Source of the DNA: Akkermansia muciniphila
Lineage (GTDB): Bacteria; Verrucomicrobiota; Verrucomicrobiia; Limisphaerales; SIAT01
Direction of reading: 5' to 3'
Assembly (NCBI GenBank): GCA_945860945.1
Contig: CAMASG010000009.1
Location: forward strand, 1 to 49,589
DNA: 49,589 nucleotides
The notes under the pieces are model-generated. The model had not been told where the DNA came from. It was given only the letters and a program-made list of their open reading frames with translations, and ran no database searches. The translations under genes were made by a program, and so were the position numbers. How positions within the stretch are numbered: the first letter of the stretch is position 1; the number at the start of each line of letters is the position of its first letter. Shown here piece by piece: positions 46,873 through 49,589 of this stretch.

Positions 46873-47630
46873 TGAGTGCCACGAGCCAAAATCTCGTCCG
46901 CGGTGTCCGCGTGGAAGTGCGCGGGTTGCGCAAGAGTTTCAATGGCGTGGAGGTGCTTCACGGTGTGGATCTGCGCGTGGAGCCGGGCGAAATCTTCGTC
47001 ATCATGGGGCCGAGCGGCAGCGGCAAGAGCGTCCTGCTCAAACACCTCATCGGGTTGGAGACGCCCGACGCCGGCGAGGTGCTCATCGGCGGCGAATCCA
47101 TCGAGACGCCCGGCGTGATGGACCGGCATCGGATGGCGATGGTCTTCCAATCCGGCGCGTTGCTCAATTCGTTGACCGTCGGCGAAAATCTCGGATTGTA
47201 TCTCTGGGAACACCAGTTGAAGTCGGAGCCGGAAATCGCGGCGATTGTCGCTGCGAAGCTCGATCTCGTCGGCCTCAAAGGGATGGAGGATCGGATGCCC
47301 AACGAGCTTTCCGGCGGCATGAAAAAGCGCGCCTCCATCGCACGCGCGCTGGTGATGGAGCCGGAGTTGATTTTGTACGACGAGCCGACCAGCGAGCTGG
47401 ATCCGTTGATGGCCGTGACCATCGGTCAGGAGATTGTGAACATGCGGAAGCGCCTTCATGCCACCTCGATTGTCGTCTCGCACGACCGCGATCTCGCCTT
47501 CGGCATCGCCGACCGCATCGCCATTATGCACCACGGCCGCATCCTCTGCGTGGGCTCGGCCGATGAGATCCGCGCGACGGCGAACCCGGCCATCCAAGAA
47601 TTTCTGAACGCGACCTTCAAACCCGTCTAA
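46872..47630 (+). CDS. mlaF: MlaF-type ABC transporter ATP-binding protein
   Basis: This ATPase of 252 residues drives the MlaE-MlaD lipid transporter. Walker A is GPSGSGKS at residues 46-53. The signature segment is NELSGGMKKRASIARAL, with the methionine typical of MlaF in place of Q (LSGGM). Walker B and D-loop are LILYDEPTSELDP, and the H-loop is in VVSHDRDLAFGIADR. The C-terminus has the short extension seen in MlaF. Together with mlaE and mlaD it forms the minimal set for an MCE transporter. Confidence 0.95.
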   Translation: MSATSQNLVRGVRVEVRGLRKSFNGVEVLHGVDLRVEPGEIFVIMGPSGSGKSVLLKHLIGLETPDAGEVLIGGESIETPGVMDRHRMAMVFQSGALLNSLTVGENLGLYLWEHQLKSEPEIAAIVAAKLDLVGLKGMEDRMPNELSGGMKKRASIARALVMEPELILYDEPTSELDPLMAVTIGQEIVNMRKRLHATSIVVSHDRDLAFGIADRIAIMHHGRILCVGSADEIRATANPAIQEFLNATFKPV

Positions 47631-47642
47631 TGGAGTGAACTT

Positions 47643-48713
47643 ATGAAAAATACCCTCGAGACCCGCCTCGGCATCTACTTCGTACTGGTCGCCTTCGCCG
47701 GCGTCATGGTGCTGGAACTGTCCGGCATCGGCCTCTTCAAGCGCGGCTACACGTTGCACGGCGATTTCCTCAACGTGCAGGAACTCAAGGTCGGCGACCC
47801 CGTGAAGATGGCCGGCGTGCAAGTCGGTCGCGTGGAAAAGGTCGGCTTCCACGAGAACAAAGTCCGCGTCTCGATGCGGTTAACACGTGAGAACCAGATC
47901 CGCACCGACAGCGTCGCGGCCGTCAAGTTCACCGGATTGATGGGCCAGAACTTCGTCTCACTCACTCTCGGTGCCGCCGGTAGCAATTTCAAACACGACG
48001 ACGTGCTCAAGACCATCGAGCAAGCCGATCTCTCCTCGCTGATCGCCAAGCTCGATGGCGTCGCCGGCGGGGTCGAGAACCTCACCAAGACTTTCAGCGG
48101 TGACAGCATCCAAAATGTTCTCGGCCCGATGACCGACTTTCTGAAACAGAATAATCCCCGTTTCGCCATCATCTTCGCCAACCTCCAGCGCATCTCCCAG
48201 GATATGGTCGATAGCAAAGGCACCCTCGGCAAACTCATCAGCGACGATGCCCTCCACAGCTCCCTCCTCGCCGCCTCGAAGGATTTTCAGGCTACCGCCA
48301 AAGACCTGCGCGGTCTCGTTCCTGATGCTAAAACCACGCTCGCCGATGCGCGCGCTGCCATCAACACAACCAAGGACACGCTCGCCGATGCACGCGTCGC
48401 CATCACTACGGCGAAGGACATATTTGGGGAGGCCAAGAAAGTCGTGACTGAAATCAACGAAGGTAAAGGCACACTCGGCAAACTCGCGAAGGATGAGGCG
48501 CTCTACAAGGAGAGCACGCAGGCGATGACCCACCTCCGCGAGATTCTCCAGAAGATCAACCAAGGCCAAGGCTCCATCGGCAAGCTGGTCAACGACGACA
48601 GCCTCTTCAAGAACGCGAAGATGACTCTGCAGAAAGTGGACAAGGCCACCGAAGGCTTGGAGGATCAAGGCCCTCTCAGCATCATCGGCATCCTCTTCAA
48701 CGGCCTGTTCTAA
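47643..48713 (+). CDS. mlaD: MlaD/MCE-family protein with an extended C-terminal repeat domain
   Basis: MCE proteins form hexameric rings that carry lipids across the periplasm. This 356-residue protein starts at ATG 47643 with GGAG 8 bases upstream. A transmembrane helix lies at residues ~9-28. The MCE domain follows (~38-115, with LKVGDPVKMAGVQVGRVEKVG and VKFTGLMGQNFVSLTL). It is about twice the length of Escherichia coli MlaD (183). The extra C-terminal 240 residues carry three related segments, KGTLGKLISDDAL, KGTLGKLAKDEALY and QGSIGKLVNDDSLF, and a duplicated TLADAR...TKD/TAKD helix. The extension probably lengthens the tube or binds the partner. It is the last gene of the locus. Confidence 0.93.
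   Translation: MKNTLETRLGIYFVLVAFAGVMVLELSGIGLFKRGYTLHGDFLNVQELKVGDPVKMAGVQVGRVEKVGFHENKVRVSMRLTRENQIRTDSVAAVKFTGLMGQNFVSLTLGAAGSNFKHDDVLKTIEQADLSSLIAKLDGVAGGVENLTKTFSGDSIQNVLGPMTDFLKQNNPRFAIIFANLQRISQDMVDSKGTLGKLISDDALHSSLLAASKDFQATAKDLRGLVPDAKTTLADARAAINTTKDTLADARVAITTAKDIFGEAKKVVTEINEGKGTLGKLAKDEALYKESTQAMTHLREILQKINQGQGSIGKLVNDDSLFKNAKMTLQKVDKATEGLEDQGPLSIIGILFNGLF
48336..48419 (+). repeat. 42-base tandem duplication inside mlaD
   Basis: Two consecutive 42-base units (48336-48377 and 48378-48419) both begin ACGCTCGCCGATGC and end in AAGGAC. They encode two near-identical 14-residue helices, TLADARAAINTTKD and TLADARVAITTAKD. Protein identity is higher at the start and end of the unit than in the middle, which points to a recent in-frame duplication within the extended C-terminal domain. 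Confidence 0.85.
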
Positions 48714-48743
48714 GCACGGCCACCAAAAAAATAGGACTCTGGC

Positions 48744-49466
48744 TCAGAACGTGTTCGACGGGCCAATCGGACGGGTCGAGACGCTCCAATCAAAGAAGAG
48801 GTAATTCCGCGACGTCCCATGCGAAGGCCTGTCCGGCAACTGGGAGTACCACGTGTTCGCCGGGTCGGTGATATTAATCTTATCCACCTCGGTTACCGCC
48901 CATACGGATGAAAGCCCGTACTGCGCCACCTCATCCATGGTCAATGACTGATAGACAGTGGTGGGTGGGGACGCGAGATTGCCCGGATAACCGAAAGGCT
49001 GCCGCGTGATTCCGCCCGAGTTGGCGTTCGCGCCGGTTCGGGTCAGGATGTAGTCCTGCCGGTTGGCGATGGTGCTCACGTTCGCCGCCGCGTTGATGAA
49101 TCCGGGGCAGAAGAACACGTCGGCCTTTCGACTCGTCGCCGAAGGGGCGGGCAGCCCCAGATAGGTGGCGATGTAGAAAATCAGGGAACTAGTCGAGGTC
49201 GAGGTGTAGTCCGCGTCCTGCCCCGCCCACAAAGGCCCCGGCAGCCGATCGTTGAAATCGTGGACATACATGCCCAAGGCCAACCCCGCCTGCTTCAAGT
49301 TGGAAATACACTTGGTCTGTTTGGCCCGCACCTTGGCCTTGCCCAGAGCCGGCAAGAGCATCGAGGCGAGGATACCGATGATGGCAATGACCACGAGCAA
49401 CTCGATAAGCGTGAAGCCCGCGCAAAATGCGCGACCATGCCGCACCGACGGGTTCATTTCTTTCAT
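48744..49466 (-). CDS. type II secretion-like pseudopilin with a DUF1559/H-X9-DG-like body
   Basis: The protein has 240 residues from ATG 49466; ATG 49457 is an alternative, and the frame runs on to 49532. A prepilin signal is present: cleavage would follow Gly17, leaving F18[19 protein letters not shown] with the conserved Glu at position +5. The globular part has CPGFIN and a C-terminal [16 protein letters not shown]. In the large PVC family, a His is followed nine residues later by Asp-Gly (H-X9-DG); here the Asp is followed by Trp. These pseudopilins occur in many copies in Verrucomicrobia and Planctomycetes and their role is unclear. The gene is convergent with the mlaD operon. Confidence 0.88.
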   Translation of the reverse strand: MKEMNPSVRHGRAFCAGFTLIELLVVIAIIGILASMLLPALGKAKVRAKQTKCISNLKQAGLALGMYVHDFNDRLPGPLWAGQDADYTSTSTSSLIFYIATYLGLPAPSATSRKADVFFCPGFINAAANVSTIANRQDYILTRTGANANSGGITRQPFGYPGNLASPPTTVYQSLTMDEVAQYGLSSVWAVTEVDKINITDPANTWYSQLPDRPSHGTSRNYLFFDWSVSTRPIGPSNTF

Positions 49467-49589
49467 TTTATTCGTAAAAACGGGTTGAGCTATCAACTGC
49501 TCTCGAACACTAGCTAGAAGCGCGCCAACCAACCGACAAGCCTGCCCCCCCCTTCCACCAACCGGAACCCATCAGCCCGCCTTGGCGCC

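Noticed and set aside
49467-49589. TTGATA box as a promoter of the pseudopilin gene
   Set aside because: The matching -10 region (GAATAA) is poor and would leave almost no leader before the ATG.

Overview
The window looks like chromosomal DNA of a GC-rich, Gram-negative bacterium of the PVC superphylum, most probably Verrucomicrobiota. The clues are a Tat-exported DUF1501 protein, a Pirellula/Verrucomicrobium-type membrane-bound dehydrogenase protein, a Tat-exported Gfo/Idh/MocA oxidoreductase, an H-X9-DG-like type II pseudopilin, the PVC 'small basic protein', and a kdsB-pyrG gene order that I recall from Chlamydia. Kdo and heptose genes, lipoproteins and an MCE transporter show an LPS-bearing outer membrane. 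I see no tRNA, rRNA, CRISPR array, insertion sequence, phage gene or obviously foreign segment. Assignment below phylum level is not possible from the sequence alone.

Layout. Positions 1-5667 hold secreted or membrane accessory proteins: a truncated leucine-rich-repeat protein, DUF1501, a heme-less dehydrogenase-like protein, an unknown secreted Thr/Pro-rich protein and a DUF4149 membrane protein. Positions 5654-9290 (minus) form a likely operon cstA - 69-aa coiled-coil protein - nadD - rsfS, with a candidate promoter and leader hairpin in front of cstA. Positions 9544-20721 (plus) start with a 139-aa unknown, a strong hairpin and the small basic protein. A compact run of genes follows: an RluB-type pseudouridine synthase, an SH3 protein, folD, a DUF6941-like protein, an NPF-repeat membrane protein, a TPR-LysM lipoprotein, an unknown, an ABC exporter pair, two tail-anchored coiled-coil proteins and an O6-methylguanine methyltransferase. 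A LOG-family gene (minus) and ileS (plus) come next.

Positions 24686-30044 (minus) carry a small secreted protein, a Gfo/Idh/MocA oxidoreductase and sdhCAB, which encodes a type-B succinate dehydrogenase/fumarate reductase. Positions 30183-39117 (minus) are a long, tightly packed, probably co-transcribed run: thiG - hldA - gmhB - kdsB - pyrG - folC - prolyl oligopeptidase - HAD phosphatase. It makes heptose and CMP-Kdo precursors of LPS, with CTP supply next to the CTP-consuming KdsB. Positions 39219-41793 (plus) hold a LarA-N-like (DUF2088) protein and a class I aminotransferase.

The most interesting locus is 41888-48713 (plus). It is a five-gene operon of an HpnN-like RND/MMPL lipid transporter, a secreted protein built from about 19 short aromatic (L/F)-W/F-P-(L/F/I)-(F/Y/I) repeats, and MlaE, MlaF and an extended MlaD/MCE protein. 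The arrangement suggests an inner-to-outer-membrane lipid transport machine in which the repeat protein may be an uncharacterised envelope component. The window ends with a minus-strand pseudopilin gene.
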